From an uncultured Collinsella sp. (GTDB taxonomy: Bacteria > Actinomycetota > Coriobacteriia > Coriobacteriales > Coriobacteriaceae), in the NCBI GenBank assembly GCA_900554465.1, contig USHF01000075.1, positions 1 to 7,192 on the forward strand: a stretch of DNA of 7,192 nt, given 5' to 3'. Below, piece after piece: positions 6,091 through 7,192 of the stretch. The notes under the pieces were generated by a model. The model worked only from the letters and a program-made list of their open reading frames with translations, searched no databases and was not told the DNA's origin. Each line of letters opens with the position of its first letter. Position 1 is the first letter of the stretch. Both the position numbers and the translations under genes were made by a program.

Positions 6091-6223
6091 CCCCGTCCCC
6101 TCGCTCAAACAACAGCTCCGCAGCACCGCCAACGCCGCACGTACGCAGTGCAAACGCCACGCCGGCGGCGCAAGCCTCAACCGCCGCAAACCAATCGTTA
6201 CGCGCTCGTCATATGCCTGCGGT

Positions 6224-6251
6224 ATCATATTGCGCCGTGTATCGTTTCCAA
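6224..6251 (-). promoter_or_regulatory. Candidate promoter of the ECF operon
   Basis: On the minus strand TTGGAA (6251-6246), a 16-nt spacer and TATGAT (6229-6224) form a plausible sigma-70-type promoter. A start near 6217 would leave about 127 nt of GC-rich leader before ecfT, containing a CGGCGG/CCGCCG hairpin but no recognisable riboswitch core. It also argues against ecfT starts at 6255 or 6228. For glmU on the other strand, only isolated -10-like boxes (TATCAT at 6223, TATAAC at 6263) are visible without good -35 partners. Confidence 0.4.
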
Positions 6252-6283
6252 ACACACGTCTCTATAACGTAACAGGAGATCAC

Positions 6284-7181
6284 ATGGACGCAACCGCAAT
6301 TATCCTCGCTGCCGGCGAGGGCACCCGCATGAAGTCGAACCACTGCAAGGTTTCGCACAAGATCCTGGGTAAGCCCATGGTCCAGTGGATCGTCGACGCT
6401 ACCATCAAGGCCGGCTGCAGCCGCGTCGTGGTTGTCATCGGCAGCCACGCCGACGAGATGCGCACCCTCATCGACGGCGCCTACGCCAACAGCGCCACCA
6501 AGGTCGAGTGCGTCGAGCAGACCGAGCGTCTGGGCACCGGTCACGCCGTGAAGGTCGCGCTCGAGGCCTGTGGCATCACGCAAGGCCCCGTCGTGGTGCT
6601 CAACGGCGACCTGCCGCTCATCACCGCCGACACCGTCGCCAAGTTCGCGCAAACCGTCGCCACCGGCGAGCTCGCCTGCACCGTCATGACCATGACCCCG
6701 CCCGATCCTTTTGGCTACGGCCGCATCAAGCTGGGCGCCGATGGTCAGATCGAGCGCATCATCGAGCAGAAGGACTGCACGCCCGAGCAGGCCGCCACGC
6801 TGCTGGAGTGCAACGCCGGCTGCTACGCCTTTGACGGCGCGCAGCTCGCCGCCCACATTAACGAGATCGGCAACGACAACGCGCAATCCGAGTACTACCT
6901 GCCCGACATGCTCGAGATCATCAAAGGTCACGGCCAGGCAGTCTCCATCTTCCACTGCGACGACTACCGCGACGGTCTGGGCGTCAACAGCCGTATCCAG
7001 CTCGCGCAGCTTACCGCCATCGCGCGCGACCGCATCAACGAGCACTGGATGGCCGAGGGCGTCACGTTCATCGACCCCACGCAGGCTTGGATCGGCCCCG
7101 ACGCCGTTATCGGCCGCGATACCGTCGTGTGGCCGCAGACGCACCTGATCGGCCACGTCACCGTGGGCGAGGAGGGCCAGC
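6284..7181 (+). CDS. glmU: Bifunctional GlmU (UDP-GlcNAc pyrophosphorylase / GlcN-1-P acetyltransferase), 3' end missing
   Basis: GlmU acetylates glucosamine-1-phosphate and joins the product to UMP, giving UDP-N-acetylglucosamine for peptidoglycan. The 299 codons present cover the uridyltransferase domain and the first turns of the left-handed beta-helix; a full protein is about 450-460 residues. Motifs: LAAGEGTRMKS (8-18, nucleotide binding), GTGHAV (84-89), LNGDLPL (106-112, with metal ligand Asp109), GYGRI (144-148), EQKD (161-164), NAG (177-179), EYYLPD (203-208) and GVNSR (233-237, second metal ligand Asn235). Ser202 replaces the usual Gly in the NAQGEYY motif. The helix begins about residue 270 with DAVIG-type hexapeptides. 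The ATG has AGGAG 5 nt upstream (6274-6278). It is divergent from the ECF operon. The last residues after Gln299 would be adapter-encoded. Confidence 0.96.
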
Positions 7182-7192
7182 CTGTCTCTTAT
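7182..7192 (+). other. Start of Nextera mosaic end (non-genomic)
   Basis: CTGTCTCTTAT is the first 11 bases of the Tn5 mosaic end read in reverse orientation (CTGTCTCTTATACACATCT). With the adapter at 1-50 this shows that both contig ends run into untrimmed library sequence. Base 7181 may or may not be genomic. Confidence 0.92.

Noticed and set aside
6091..6224. Cobalamin or other riboswitch in the ecfT leader
   Set aside because: No conserved core such as the B12-box sequence was seen; only a plain GC hairpin is visible.
6209..7156. 315-codon minus-strand open frame opposite glmU
   Set aside because: Low-complexity Val/Gly/Asp/Ala shadow of a GC-rich gene; glmU on the plus strand carries all family motifs.

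Overview
The window is one assembled contig from a GC-rich bacterium. Protein sequence style (FolP, XthA, the fused two-domain ECF ATPase, GlmU) suggests Actinomycetota, class Coriobacteriia, probably a Collinsella-like gut organism. That placement is inference from recalled family resemblance, not from a search. Both ends are artefactual: bases 1-50 are an Illumina Nextera i5 adapter with its index, and the last 11 bases are the start of the Nextera mosaic end. The genomic part is therefore about 51-7181, and the two edge genes (folP, glmU) are cut by the contig ends.

Layout. (1) 51-1369, minus strand: a sirtuin-type NAD-dependent deacylase gene, then folP (dihydropteroate synthase, 3' part missing), 95 bp apart, with a strong hairpin in the gap. 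(2) 1483-2301, plus strand: xthA-type exodeoxyribonuclease III, divergent from the sirtuin gene. (3) 2302-2835: a 534-bp convergent intergenic region with no credible gene. It holds two diverged, tandemly arranged repeat modules of about 250 bp. Each has about 30-bp inverted arms and a conserved core, and the first carries a clear bidirectional terminator hairpin. (4) 6090-2836, minus strand: a three-gene ECF transporter operon, ecfT, then a fused double ATPase ecfA-ecfA', then an S component of unknown substrate. Start/stop overlaps or a 4-bp gap imply translational coupling. (5) 6284-7181, plus strand: the first 299 codons of glmU, divergent from the ECF operon.

The genes are mostly housekeeping (folate synthesis, base-excision repair, cell-wall precursor synthesis, protein deacylation) plus one vitamin-type uptake system. 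In the ECF system, T and the two ATPase domains form the energising module and the S protein binds the substrate.

The two most interesting signals are repeats. One is the pair of intergenic modules, whose core motifs keep exactly the same spacing (+259) while the arms differ in sequence but stay self-complementary. The other is a 189-bp (63-codon) palindromic element with matching inverted ends, lying in frame within the linker between the two ATPase domains. It looks like a repeat that inserted into a gene and was kept as protein linker. No RNA gene, CRISPR array or transposase was seen.
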